Origin: Acidobacteriota bacterium
GTDB taxonomy: Bacteria > Acidobacteriota > Terriglobia > Terriglobales > Acidobacteriaceae
Reading direction: 5' to 3'
Assembly: GCA_003225495.1 (NCBI GenBank)
Contig: QIAJ01000169.1
Location: 24,826-88,825, forward strand
DNA length: 64,000 nt
Position numbers and translations under genes: made by a program. Under the pieces are notes generated by a model. The model made no database searches, was not told where the DNA came from, and saw only the letters and a program-made list of their open reading frames with translations. Shown here one piece after another: positions 18,051-26,690 of the stretch (position 1 is the stretch's first letter; each line of letters starts with the position of its first letter).

Positions 18051-18785
18051 ATGACGCAGTGGTATAACTTCGTTCTGCATTACCTTTGGATCGCGCCCCA
18101 CGCTCTGCTTGCGGTTTTGTCGGTGGTTATGTTCGTCCGGCGGCTCCACAAGAACTTTCCTGTTTTCTTCTTGTACACATTGTACGAAACCATAGAGTTT
18201 CTTCTTCTCTTTGCTATCGCAGGAATTGCTCCTACTCATAAGGTCTTATATCGAGACGTTTTCACAGCGACTCTGGCAGGAAGCATCGCGCTGATATTCA
18301 ACCATGTGTTTCATGACTATTCGCGTCTCGAGACCCTTGGCATGGCTTCGATGCGTTGGCTAACCGGTTTCTTGGCAGCTGTCGCGATCTTATCGGCGTT
18401 CTATTCCTCTGGGGCTGTTCCCGATAGTTTGTTGGCGGGACTCGCATTGCTCAGCAGGAGCGTGGCAATCATTCAGGCCGGGTTACTGCTCTTTCTTTTC
18501 CTGTTTTCCCGCATGTTCGGCCTGTCATGGCGCAGTTACACATTTGGAATCGCATTCGGTTTCGGAATCTTCGCCAGCACCGAGCTTGCGGTTTCTGCAC
18601 TGCATCTGACCGATCTCACTGAACATGGCAAAGACTTGCTGGATCTTCTGCCGACTGGAAGCTACCACGTTTCTGTTGTGGTTTGGCTGGGCTATTTGCT
18701 GGCAGCAGAAAAACCGGTCGTCGCCGCCACCGACACGGTACCCGAAATGGATCAATGGAGCGGAGAACTGGAGCGTACCCGATGA
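18051..18785 (+). CDS. Polytopic membrane protein (about seven TM segments), function unknown
   Basis: 244 residues from MTQWYNFVLHYLWIAPHALL; the track start at 18009 adds 14 polar residues. I count about seven hydrophobic segments: LWIAPHALLAVLSVVMFV, FFLYTLYETIEFLLLFAI, VFTATLAGSIALIFNHVF, LTGFLAAVAILSAFY, LSRSVAIIQAGLLLFLFLF, YTFGIAFGFGIFASTELAV and HVSVVVWLGYLLAA. It has no motif I recognise. The stop overlaps the start of the next gene (ATGA), so the two are translationally coupled. The 42-residue peptide gene lies 60 bp upstream. An inner-membrane sensor or carrier is possible. Confidence 0.6.
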   Translation: MTQWYNFVLHYLWIAPHALLAVLSVVMFVRRLHKNFPVFFLYTLYETIEFLLLFAIAGIAPTHKVLYRDVFTATLAGSIALIFNHVFHDYSRLETLGMASMRWLTGFLAAVAILSAFYSSGAVPDSLLAGLALLSRSVAIIQAGLLLFLFLFSRMFGLSWRSYTFGIAFGFGIFASTELAVSALHLTDLTEHGKDLLDLLPTGSYHVSVVVWLGYLLAAEKPVVAATDTVPEMDQWSGELERTR

Positions 18786-19309
18786 GCGCGACCCTGGTGT
18801 TTGTTCTACTCTCAATCACACTACTGGTGTTGTTTGCCTACCTGGCGACCCGGCGCGCGAAGGACTTGCCTGACCTCGATCGAACCATTACAGCCATTCG
18901 GGCGCTCGACGTGGAAGCGTTCCGAAATTTGGTGGATCCCGAGGAGGAGGAGTTCCTGCGGGTCAGCCTGCCTGCCCAGGCATTCAGAAGAATAAAACGT
19001 GAACGCTCTCGGACAGCTCTTGTCTACACGAAAGAACTATCGAGGATCTCTCTGCAATTCGCACGTTTCGGCGGTGCAGCCCAACGGAGTCCGGATCCCG
19101 CCATCGCAGCCTGGGGAAAACAGATCGCAAATAGCGCGATTTACCTTCGTTTGCGTGCCCTGGATGCGACTGCGCAGCTGATGTTGTCGGCGACCTTCCC
19201 AGGTTTACAGCCGCGGCCCCTGCGCTCGCTGCTTGAACAATACGATCGTGCCACCGGCCTCCTCCTCAATCACAACGCACTAAGGCGCGCGCAGATTCAG
19301 GCACCCTAG
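18782..19309 (+). CDS. Single-pass membrane protein coupled to the polytopic protein
   Basis: 175 residues starting MSATLVFVLLSITLLVLFAYLA, one N-terminal membrane anchor followed by a soluble helical domain (RRAKDLPDLDRTITAIRALD, FRNLVDPEEEEFLRVSLPAQ, RSLLEQYDRATGLLL). It begins inside the stop of the upstream membrane protein (ATGA). The track start at 18683 is out of context. The soluble part is likely cytoplasmic because of the positive residues right after the helix. No known domain recognised. It probably forms a complex with its neighbour. Confidence 0.6.
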   Translation: MSATLVFVLLSITLLVLFAYLATRRAKDLPDLDRTITAIRALDVEAFRNLVDPEEEEFLRVSLPAQAFRRIKRERSRTALVYTKELSRISLQFARFGGAAQRSPDPAIAAWGKQIANSAIYLRLRALDATAQLMLSATFPGLQPRPLRSLLEQYDRATGLLLNHNALRRAQIQAP

Positions 19310-19411
19310 CTGTTTTTGTCGCTCGAATGATGTCCCGATGTCGGAATTGGCTGACAAGGGACAGCAGGGAAATCAAGGATTTTTTGGTTTCAATGCGATA
19401 GGATTCCCACC

Positions 19412-19654
19412 ATGGCACGAGGTTGGGAAAGTAAGTCAATCGAACAGCAACAGGATGCGATGGCGGAGCGGCACAAGCCGGCCCGTCCTGCACTGTCGCC
19501 CGAAGAACGCGACCGCGATCGCAAACGCCAGGGGCTGCTTCTCTCCCGCAGCCGCCTGTCCCGCCAGTTGGAAACGGCGGCCAACCCCCGGCATCGTCAG
19601 ATGCTGACTGACGCAATTGCGGAACTCGATCGCCAACTCTCATCTCTTGAGTAG
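19412..19654 (+). CDS. Small charged coiled-coil protein (80 aa)
   Basis: MARGWESKSIEQQQDAMAER opens an 80-residue, almost wholly helical protein: SPEERDRDRKRQGLLLSRSR, LSRQLETAANPRHRQMLTDA, IAELDRQLSSLE. The composition (Arg, Glu, Gln, Leu heptads) suggests a coiled-coil hairpin. I recall similar short proteins starting MARGWESK in acidobacterial genomes, so I take it as real. No function is known. The start has only a weak AGGATT upstream. Confidence 0.6.
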   Translation: MARGWESKSIEQQQDAMAERHKPARPALSPEERDRDRKRQGLLLSRSRLSRQLETAANPRHRQMLTDAIAELDRQLSSLE

Positions 19655-19742
19655 TTTACGCAATTAAGAGCGCATCATCCGCATAGCTTCTGTCGATACT
19701 CGCCATAACAAAAACCAGAGCCGTAATCGCGTTTGCCTCACG

Positions 19743-19748
19743 TATAAT
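19743..19748 (+). promoter_or_regulatory. -10 element TATAAT just ahead of purS
   Basis: A perfect TATAAT ends 10 bp before the purS ATG, without a good -35 at 16-18 bp. If used, transcription would begin about 3-5 bases before the start codon, giving a nearly leaderless mRNA. This fits the lack of a Shine-Dalgarno there. Confidence 0.3.
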
Positions 19749-19758
19749 GAGCTAGTTC

Positions 19759-20007
19759 ATGAAGGCTTACGTTTATGTGTCGCTGAAGAAGAGCGTGCTC
19801 GACCCGCAGGGTAAAACCATTCAAGGTGCACTGCATAAAATGGGCTATAGGGGCCTGCAAGAAGTCCGCCAGGGTAAATACTTTGAGATTTCCCTGAACG
19901 GCGGCCTTTCCAAAGATCAGGCTCAGTCCGAGGTAGAACGGATCGCGCGTGAAGTCCTGACTAACCCCGTAATTGAAGAGTTTCGTTTCTCCCTCGAAGA
20001 CAGTTAG
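19759..20007 (+). CDS. purS: Phosphoribosylformylglycinamidine synthase subunit PurS
   Basis: 82 residues, MKAYVYVSLKKSVLDPQGKT then IQGALHKMGYRGLQEVRQGK, YFEISLNGG and a tail VLTNPVIEEFRFSLE. This is the small PurS subunit that, as a dimer, bridges PurL and PurQ in the fourth step of purine synthesis. Length is typical (80-85). In most genomes it lies next to purQ and purL; here neither is in reach, as glmS follows 90 bp later. No Shine-Dalgarno is visible. Confidence 0.92.
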   Translation: MKAYVYVSLKKSVLDPQGKTIQGALHKMGYRGLQEVRQGKYFEISLNGGLSKDQAQSEVERIAREVLTNPVIEEFRFSLEDS

Positions 20008-20096
20008 TCGCTCGGTTCGTCGCGAACCTGACGTACGTCAACTTGACCAGGCATGACCCGGTTCCCCCCGCCGATTAACGAAGGAGTCCATAAGCT

Positions 20097-21971
20097 ATGT
20101 GTGGCATTGTCGGATACGTGGGGAAGAAGGAAGTCGTCCCGGTCATCATCGAAGGCCTGAGGCGGCTCGAGTATCGCGGTTATGACTCCGCCGGAATCGC
20201 CGTCGCCGGGAATGGCGAAGGCCTCCAGATCCGCCGCGCCGAAGGCAAGCTGCGCAATCTGGAAGAGGTCATCCGCAACAAACTGCTGGACGGCACCTAC
20301 GGCATCGGACACACGCGCTGGGCCACGCACGGCCGCCCCACCGAGGAGAACGCCCACCCCCATCGTGACTGCACCGGACGCATCGTCGTCGTTCACAACG
20401 GTATCGTCGAGAATTATTTGTCCCTCAAAAGGAAGCTCAGGGAAGAGGGCCACAAGTTCAGCACCGAGACCGACACGGAAGTTATTGCTCACCTGATCGA
20501 GAACCACTATCTGAAAACCGGCAACGGCCATCGGCCCGTTCTCGAAGAAGCAGTGCGCAAGGCGGTAAAGGAATTGACTGGCGTGTTTGCCCTGGTCGTG
20601 ATCGCCATCGATGATCCCAACAAGATTGTCGCCGCCCGCAACGGCCCGCCCGCCGTGATCGGTCTGGGCAAAGACGAATTCTTTGTCGCCTCTGACGTGC
20701 CCGCGATTCTCCATCACACTCGCGACCTTTTCTTCTTAGCTGACGGCGATCTCGCAGTGATCACGCAGCAAGGCGTCAAGCTCACCGATTTCGACGGCAA
20801 CCCCGTCGAGCGCCAGGTCCAGCGCATTACCTGGGATCCCATCATGGCAGAAAAGGGCGGCTTCAAGCACTTCATGCTCAAGGAAATCTACGAGCAGCCC
20901 CGCACCATCCGCGACACCACCCTCGGACGGGTTTCGCAGGACAGCGGCCAGGTATTCCTCGACGAGATGCAAGTCACCGCGGATGAATTCAAGGCGATGA
21001 AGAAACTCAACATCACCGCCTGCGGCACCAGTTGGCACGCCGGACTAGCCGGCAAGTTCATGATCGAGACCCTCGCACGCGTCCCCGTCGAAGTTGACTA
21101 CGCTAGCGAGTGGCGCTACCGCGATCCCATCATGGGTCCGGACACACTCACCTTACTGATCTCCCAGTCCGGCGAAACCGCCGACACCATCGCCGCCCAG
21201 CGGGAAGCCAAAACCAGAGGTTCGAAGACACTCGCCATCTGCAACGTCGTTGGCTCCATGATCACCCGCGAAGCCGCTGGCACCATCTATACGCATGCCG
21301 GTCCCGAGATTGGCGTAGCCTCAACCAAAGCGTTCAGCGGACAGCTCACTGCCCTCTACCTTTTCGCCCTCTACCTCGGGCAGGTACGTGGCACGCTGAC
21401 CCCCGCGCAAGCCAAGGCCCTGGTCCAGCAGCTCACCCACATTCCTGGCAAGCTCGAACAGATCCTCACTCACGACGAAGCCTGCAACGAGTTATCGAAA
21501 ACTTATGTCCGCGCCCAGGATTTCCTCTTCCTCGGCCGCGGCATCCACTACCCAATCGCCCTCGAAGGCGCCCTCAAGCTCAAAGAGATTTCCTACATTC
21601 ACGCCGAAGGATACCCCGCCGGAGAGATGAAGCACGGCCCTAACGCCCTCATAGACGAGAACCTTCCGGTAGTAATCATCGCCACCCGAGACGTGAACAG
21701 TCCCGCCTCGATGACCCGCTACGAAAAAACCATCTCAAACCTTCAGGAAGTGAAAGCCCGCTCCGGTATCGTGATCGCGCTCGCCACCGAGGGTGACGAT
21801 CAAATCCAGGAAGATGCCGATCACGTTCTCTACATTCCACCCGCTCCCGAGGAGTTGTCCGCAATTCTCGAAATCGTACCTTTACAACTGCTGGCCTACC
21901 ATATCGCCGTCCGCCGCGGCTGCGACGTCGATCAACCCCGCAACCTGGCCAAGTCGGTTACGGTGGAGTAG
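20097..21971 (+). CDS. glmS: Glucosamine-fructose-6-phosphate aminotransferase (isomerizing)
   Basis: 624 residues beginning [20 protein letters not shown], with the catalytic Cys as second residue once Met is removed. The N-terminal glutaminase half has [14 protein letters not shown] and [10 protein letters not shown]; two SIS domains follow ([19 protein letters not shown], and [19 protein letters not shown]). The end LAKSVTVE is the typical C-terminus. It makes glucosamine-6-phosphate from fructose-6-phosphate and glutamine for peptidoglycan and LPS. AGGAG stands 8 bp before the ATG. The 5' leader is only ~90 bp, and I see no glmS ribozyme. Confidence 0.96.
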   Translation: MCGIVGYVGKKEVVPVIIEGLRRLEYRGYDSAGIAVAGNGEGLQIRRAEGKLRNLEEVIRNKLLDGTYGIGHTRWATHGRPTEENAHPHRDCTGRIVVVHNGIVENYLSLKRKLREEGHKFSTETDTEVIAHLIENHYLKTGNGHRPVLEEAVRKAVKELTGVFALVVIAIDDPNKIVAARNGPPAVIGLGKDEFFVASDVPAILHHTRDLFFLADGDLAVITQQGVKLTDFDGNPVERQVQRITWDPIMAEKGGFKHFMLKEIYEQPRTIRDTTLGRVSQDSGQVFLDEMQVTADEFKAMKKLNITACGTSWHAGLAGKFMIETLARVPVEVDYASEWRYRDPIMGPDTLTLLISQSGETADTIAAQREAKTRGSKTLAICNVVGSMITREAAGTIYTHAGPEIGVASTKAFSGQLTALYLFALYLGQVRGTLTPAQAKALVQQLTHIPGKLEQILTHDEACNELSKTYVRAQDFLFLGRGIHYPIALEGALKLKEISYIHAEGYPAGEMKHGPNALIDENLPVVIIATRDVNSPASMTRYEKTISNLQEVKARSGIVIALATEGDDQIQEDADHVLYIPPAPEELSAILEIVPLQLLAYHIAVRRGCDVDQPRNLAKSVTVE

Positions 21972-22007
21972 AGAATTGCCGTTTCGTTGCTCTGCCCTCC
22001 AGCTTCA

Positions 22008-22039
22008 GGTTGCTAGCTCCTTGCTGGAAGTCAGCAACC
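22008..22039 (+). terminator. Weak hairpin after glmS
   Basis: GGTTGCT and AGCAACC form a 7-bp perfect stem around an 18-base loop that can itself fold partly, about 40 bp after the glmS stop. No run of T follows, so a Rho-independent terminator is only possible, not likely. Confidence 0.25.
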
Positions 22040-22114
22040 GTCCTCATTTCTAACCCGGTCCACGTTGACGGCCTTTCGCGTTACCGCCTAGCATGAATGC
22101 GAAAGGAGCACTCT

Positions 22115-24292
22115 GTGATCGGTCAAGTGCTCGGCCATTGCCGCATCGTAGCCAAGATTGGGCAAGGAGGGATGGGTGTCGTCTATCGCGCCCAGGATGA
22201 AGTGCTGCATCGCGACGTGGCGTTGAAGGTTGTCAGCAAGAACACTTCTCTCGATTCGTCCGGACGCCAGAACCTCCTGCACGAGGCGCGAGCTTCTTCT
22301 GCTCTCGCACATCCCAACATCTGCACCATCTACGAAGTAGGCGAGAGCGATGGCGAACTCTACATCGTAATGGAGTTGGTGGAGGGCAAGTCTCTCCGCG
22401 AGTTGAGCGGAGATCACGGATTGCCCCCTGAGTCAGTGCTGCGCTACGGCGTTCAGATCGCCAGCGCGCTCGTCCGCGCCCACGACAGAGGCATCATTCA
22501 TCGCGATCTAAAAGCGGCAAACATTGTCGTCACGGCCGAAGGATTAGTTAAAGTACTCGACTTTGGACTAGCCAAGAAAGTCGGCGGCACAATTTTCGAT
22601 GCCGTCACCCGCTCGTTCGAAACCATGCTTGACGCTTCCGGCGTAAGCGGCACTCTGCCATACATCGCTCCCGAAATCCTGCGCGGCGAAGGGACTGATT
22701 ACCGCAGCGATCTGTGGGCACTCGGTGTAGTGCTCTATGAGGCCGCTTCCGGACGTCTGCCCTTCGATGGCCGCACCGGCTTCGAGATCAGCTCAGCCAT
22801 CATGCGTGAGCTGCCCAAGCCGCTTGGACCTCCCGTCCCGCCCGGACTCTGGGCCATCATTCAACGCTGCCTGGCGAAGGAACCCTTGCATCGATACCAG
22901 CGCGCCGGCGAAGTCCAGGCCGCTCTCGAAGCGGTGCAGTCGGCCGTCAACGTGTCTCCTGCTCCCCCCGCCGAGGTGAGCCAACCCAGAACCACAATGT
23001 TGCATGGCGTTCAGCATATTCACGTCAAGAAGGGGGACTTCCTTCTGCTCGTAGGAACCACCAAGGGAGCCTTCCTTCTGCGCTCGAACCGGCAGCGCAC
23101 GCGCTGGGAATTGGGTGGCCCTTACTTTCACGGACACAGTGTCTATTCGATGGCTTACGACGGCCGCGGCGGCCAACATCGCATATGGGCCTCAACTCAG
23201 AATTATTGGGGAACGCTTCTTCGTTCCAGCGATGACTTTGGAAAAAGCTGGACGAATCCGCAGGAACCTCCGATTCGATTTCCGCCCGATACCGGAGTAT
23301 CCCTCAAAAACATCTGGCAGATATCGCTCGGCCCGATGAACGATCCCGAAGTGCTCTATTGCGGAGTAGAACCGGCTGCGCTCTTTCAAACCCGTGATGC
23401 TGGTGAGACCTGGTCGCTCGTCCGCGGTCTGTTCGATCATCCGCATCGGCCGCGATGGGTGCCCGGCAACGGGGGACTGGCTCTGCACACCATCGTGCTT
23501 GATCCCGCCAACAACCAGCGCATGTATGTGGCAATTTCATCGGGCGGAGTCTACCGTACCGATGATGGCGGCCAGACATGGTCGGCGCAAAACCGAGGCG
23601 TCCGCGTCGTGTTCCTGCCCGACAAGTATCCTGAGTTCGGACAGTGCGTCCACAAGATTGCCATGCATCCCGACCATCCGGAACGTCTGTTCCTGCAAAA
23701 TCACTGGGGCCTTTATCGATCGGACGACTGGGCGGAAAACTGGTTTGATATCGCCAATGGCGTGCCCTCCGATTTCGGATTTGCCATGGTCATGCATCCC
23801 CGAAACCCTGATTGGGTGTACATCGTTCCGGTCGAATCCGACGAATTCCGCTGTACCTGTGACGGACGCTTGCGTGTCTATCGAACGCGCAATGCGGGCG
23901 CTTCATGGGAACCGCTTCAGCGCGGCTTGCCGCAGAAGCGCGCCTACGAAACCGTTCTGCGGGACGCAATGACAGCCGATTCGCTCGATCCGGTCGGACT
24001 CTATCTGGGGACAAGAAACGGACAGATCTTCGGCTCCCGCGACGAAGGAAAAACGTGGCAAAAAATTATCGAGGGACTACCGGCGATTGTCTGCATTCGT
24101 ACGGCACTGGTCCAGGACTCATCACGTGTCTCGGCGATGACGTCGTCGAAAACCTCATCCAGTACCGCTTCTGTGTCTAAGACTGTCTCGAAGCTTTCGG
24201 TCGCGACCTCTTCCCGAGGAAAATCTTTCAGTAAGAGCAAGTCACGCGGAGCCAGTTCGCGCGGAACGAATTCGCGGGGAACCAGAAGATAA
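22115..24292 (+). CDS. Ser/Thr protein kinase fused to an Asp-box (BNR/sortilin-like) beta-propeller
   Basis: I prefer the GTG at 22115, which has AAAGGAG 7 bp upstream; the track ATG is 6 codons earlier. The kinase (about 5-265) is complete: IGQGGMGVVYRA, VALKVV, HRDLKAANI, DFGLAKKV and GTLPYIAPEIL. From about 300 the protein changes to a propeller (FLLLVGTTKGAFLLRSN) with at least six Asp-box-like repeats, e.g. SSDDFGKSW, TRDAGETW, TDDGGQTW, TRNAGASW, SRDEGKTW. I see no membrane segment between the two, so both halves should be cytoplasmic. The last ~55 residues are Ser/Lys/Arg-rich low complexity. Free-standing versions of the propeller often sit beside a MoaD-like gene, as here. Confidence 0.85.
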   Translation: MIGQVLGHCRIVAKIGQGGMGVVYRAQDEVLHRDVALKVVSKNTSLDSSGRQNLLHEARASSALAHPNICTIYEVGESDGELYIVMELVEGKSLRELSGDHGLPPESVLRYGVQIASALVRAHDRGIIHRDLKAANIVVTAEGLVKVLDFGLAKKVGGTIFDAVTRSFETMLDASGVSGTLPYIAPEILRGEGTDYRSDLWALGVVLYEAASGRLPFDGRTGFEISSAIMRELPKPLGPPVPPGLWAIIQRCLAKEPLHRYQRAGEVQAALEAVQSAVNVSPAPPAEVSQPRTTMLHGVQHIHVKKGDFLLLVGTTKGAFLLRSNRQRTRWELGGPYFHGHSVYSMAYDGRGGQHRIWASTQNYWGTLLRSSDDFGKSWTNPQEPPIRFPPDTGVSLKNIWQISLGPMNDPEVLYCGVEPAALFQTRDAGETWSLVRGLFDHPHRPRWVPGNGGLALHTIVLDPANNQRMYVAISSGGVYRTDDGGQTWSAQNRGVRVVFLPDKYPEFGQCVHKIAMHPDHPERLFLQNHWGLYRSDDWAENWFDIANGVPSDFGFAMVMHPRNPDWVYIVPVESDEFRCTCDGRLRVYRTRNAGASWEPLQRGLPQKRAYETVLRDAMTADSLDPVGLYLGTRNGQIFGSRDEGKTWQKIIEGLPAIVCIRTALVQDSSRVSAMTSSKTSSSTASVSKTVSKLSVATSSRGKSFSKSKSRGASSRGTNSRGTRR

Positions 24293-24295
24293 GCC

Positions 24296-24577
24296 ATGCC
24301 CGTGACCTTTCACATTCCCGGCGGATTGCGTGAATTCACCGAAGGACGACACAGCGTTGTGATTGAACACTCCCCCGCAACCCTGGGCGAAGCATTGTCT
24401 CTCTTGTGGAATCTCTATCCTGGCGTTCGCTCCCGCATGGCAACCGAGCAGGGAGAGATTCGCGAACACATCAACATCTTCATCGGGGATGAGAACATGC
24501 GATACACCGGCGGCCTGGCAAGCCCCCTCCCCGCCCCTTCCGAAATCTCCATCGTCCCCGCCATTAGCGGAGGATGA
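24296..24577 (+). CDS. MoaD/ThiS-family ubiquitin-like sulfur carrier
   Basis: 93 residues, MPVTFHIPGGLREFTEGRHS through VRSRMATEQGEIREHINIFI to SEISIVPAISGG. The beta-grasp pattern and the C-terminal Gly-Gly are those of MoaD/ThiS carriers, whose C-terminus is adenylated and thiocarboxylated. It starts 3 bp after the kinase/propeller gene, so the two are one operon. No moaE, thiG or activating E1-like enzyme is near, so it may serve a separate pathway rather than molybdopterin or thiamine synthesis. Confidence 0.85.
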   Translation: MPVTFHIPGGLREFTEGRHSVVIEHSPATLGEALSLLWNLYPGVRSRMATEQGEIREHINIFIGDENMRYTGGLASPLPAPSEISIVPAISGG

Positions 24578-24755
24578 GTTCTCAGTATTTGCGGGCATGC
24601 AAGCATATCCGTTTCTCTTTTTGCATGACGCGACTTCCTCCGCAATGCCGCTGGACCACGGACTTCATCCCCTTAGGGACCAGCCCACGCAGCCGACTTC
24701 AGCGGGCTATAATTCTCACTCTCAATCCATGCCCTTTCGCCGAGGAGACCCGACC

Positions 24756-25757
24756 TTGTACGTACCCGAAATCAACCGCTACGACACCATGCAGTATCGC
24801 CGCTCCGGACGCAGCGGCATTCAACTTCCCGCCATCTCACTCGGCCTCTGGCACAATTACGGAGGCGTTGACAATTTCGAAAACGCCCGCACCATGCTGC
24901 GTCGCGCCTTCGACCTCGGCATCACGCACTTCGATCTAGCCAACAACTACGGCCCGCCCTACGGCTCAGCCGAGGAAAATTTCGGCCAGATCCTAAAGAA
25001 AGATTTCATTCCCTATCGCGTCGAACTGATCATCTCCACCAAAGCCGGATGGGACATGTGGCCCGGCCCCTACGGAAACCTGGGCTCGCGAAAGTACATC
25101 CTGGCCAGCCTCGATCAAAGCCTCAAGCGCATGGGCCTGGAGTACGTCGACATCTTTTATCATCACCGTCCCGATCCCGACACGCCGATGGAAGAGAGCC
25201 TCGGTGCTCTCGACACTGCCGTGCGCTCCGGCAAGGCGCTTTATGCTGGCATCTCCGCATACAGCGCCAAGCAAACTGCGGAAGCGGTCAAGATCATGCG
25301 CAGTCTGGGAACGCCCTGCGTGATTCATCAGCCCAAGTACTCAATGCTGGTGCGTGATCCCGAGCAGGGTTTGCTCGATGTGCTCGGCAAAGAAGGAGTC
25401 GGCTGCATCGTCTTCAGCCCGCTCGCGCAAGGTTTACTTTCGGATCGTTATCTGCAAGGCATTCCCTCAGACTCCCGTGCAGCGCGTGATTTCTTCCTGA
25501 AGAGAAAAGATATCGATGAGCGCAAGGTCGCGATGCTGCAGGAACTGAACGCCGTTGCAAACCAACGCGGACAATCTCTCGCCGAGATGGCTGTCGCCTG
25601 GGTACTGCGCGATCCGTGCGTCACCAGCGCGCTGGTGGGAACCAGCAAAGTTCAACAGGTCGATGACAACGTAGCCGCCCTGAAGAATCTGGCCTTTTCG
25701 TCCGAAGAGTTGAAAAAGATCGACGGTATTCTCGCCAGCAAGCAGTCCGTAGCATAA
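24756..25757 (+). CDS. Aldo/keto reductase, YghZ/glyceraldehyde-3-phosphate reductase type
   Basis: 333 residues from a TTG at 24756, giving MYVPEINRYDTMQYRRSGRS; GAGGAG is 8 bp upstream and the sequence fits the family N-terminus. The track start at 24363 lies inside the MoaD gene in another frame and is wrong. AKR features: FDLANNYGPPYGSAEENFG (catalytic Asp and Tyr), IISTKAGWDMWPGPYG (Lys), DIFYHHRPDP (His) and SALVGTSKVQQVDDN near the cofactor site. It reduces small aldehydes with NADPH in the cytoplasm. A TATAAT at 24708 may be its -10. Confidence 0.88.
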   Translation: MYVPEINRYDTMQYRRSGRSGIQLPAISLGLWHNYGGVDNFENARTMLRRAFDLGITHFDLANNYGPPYGSAEENFGQILKKDFIPYRVELIISTKAGWDMWPGPYGNLGSRKYILASLDQSLKRMGLEYVDIFYHHRPDPDTPMEESLGALDTAVRSGKALYAGISAYSAKQTAEAVKIMRSLGTPCVIHQPKYSMLVRDPEQGLLDVLGKEGVGCIVFSPLAQGLLSDRYLQGIPSDSRAARDFFLKRKDIDERKVAMLQELNAVANQRGQSLAEMAVAWVLRDPCVTSALVGTSKVQQVDDNVAALKNLAFSSEELKKIDGILASKQSVA

Positions 25758-25922
25758 AAGCTCTAGGGTAGAGGCGCGGCTTGCCGCGGCTCTGTCGGCG
25801 CCGGAATGATCCAAGCGCATGCCCAACCGCTGGCGACGGACACCGGGCACGCCACGTCTCTACTGCCGATTTTTGGAAGACGGGTTGGGTCGCGGCGTGA
25901 CGCTGCATCATCCATATACCCA

Positions 25923-26645
25923 ATGGCACAATTTCAGACATTGCAAGCATCTCTGGCTGCGGCCAGAGATTTATCCGAATTCACAAAGCACCTTGAGTTC
26001 GAATTAAAAGACGCACCGCGCTTGGGGTTTGTCCCAGGGCAGTGGCTTTCGCTGAGAGCCTCGACGCCTGACGGCGAGGAAATCACGCGAGCTTATTCGA
26101 TTGCTTCCCCGCCAACCGAAGATGGCCGCTTCGCCTTCTGCCTCAATCGCGTACCTGAAGGATTCATGTCGAACCACCTCTGCGACATGCGTGAGGGGGC
26201 AGAGATTACGTTCGAGGGTCCGTTCGGCGGTTTCATCCTGCGTCCGCCATTGCGCGACACCGTATTCATCGCAACCGGAACCGGAATCGCACCATTTCGA
26301 TCGATGCTGCATTGGCTGCTCGCCGACCGGACGCGACATGAGGGACGTCAATTCTGGCTAGTGTTCGGCGTGCGCTACGAGCAGGACATCTACTATCGCG
26401 AAGAATTCGAGCGGCTCGCGCAGGAGCACTCCAATTTCGAGTTCTTGCCGACGCTCAGCCGCGGGGGTCCCGAATGGAAAGGACTGCGCGGATATGTGCA
26501 GGAGCATGTGCCGGGCATAGTCGGCGATCGCACCGACATGCACGCTTACATCTGCGGACTCGATAAAATGGTCAGTGCCAATCGCCAGTTGCTGAAGTCG
26601 TTGGGATGGGATCGCAAACAGATTCTGTATGAAAAGTACGATTGA
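25923..26645 (+). CDS. Ferredoxin-NADP reductase-like FAD oxidoreductase
   Basis: 240 residues from MAQFQTLQASLAAARDLSEF; the track start at 25806 adds an unlikely 39 residues. The FAD domain has LGFVPGQWLSLRAST and RAYSIASPP (RxYS flavin motif); the nucleotide domain has FIATGTGIAPFRSMLHWLL, the FGVRYEQDIYYREEF motif, and a C-terminal ICGLDKMVSANRQLL. It lacks an iron-sulfur domain of its own, so it probably transfers electrons between NAD(P)H and a separate ferredoxin or flavodoxin. No Shine-Dalgarno is visible at this start. Confidence 0.85.
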   Translation: MAQFQTLQASLAAARDLSEFTKHLEFELKDAPRLGFVPGQWLSLRASTPDGEEITRAYSIASPPTEDGRFAFCLNRVPEGFMSNHLCDMREGAEITFEGPFGGFILRPPLRDTVFIATGTGIAPFRSMLHWLLADRTRHEGRQFWLVFGVRYEQDIYYREEFERLAQEHSNFEFLPTLSRGGPEWKGLRGYVQEHVPGIVGDRTDMHAYICGLDKMVSANRQLLKSLGWDRKQILYEKYD

Positions 26646-26690
26646 AAATCGCCGCATCAGCGGGTCGGTGTTGCAAACAAAGCCAATAAA

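Noticed and set aside
20008-20096. glmS ribozyme/riboswitch
   Set aside because: The leader is too short and shows no ribozyme-like paired core.
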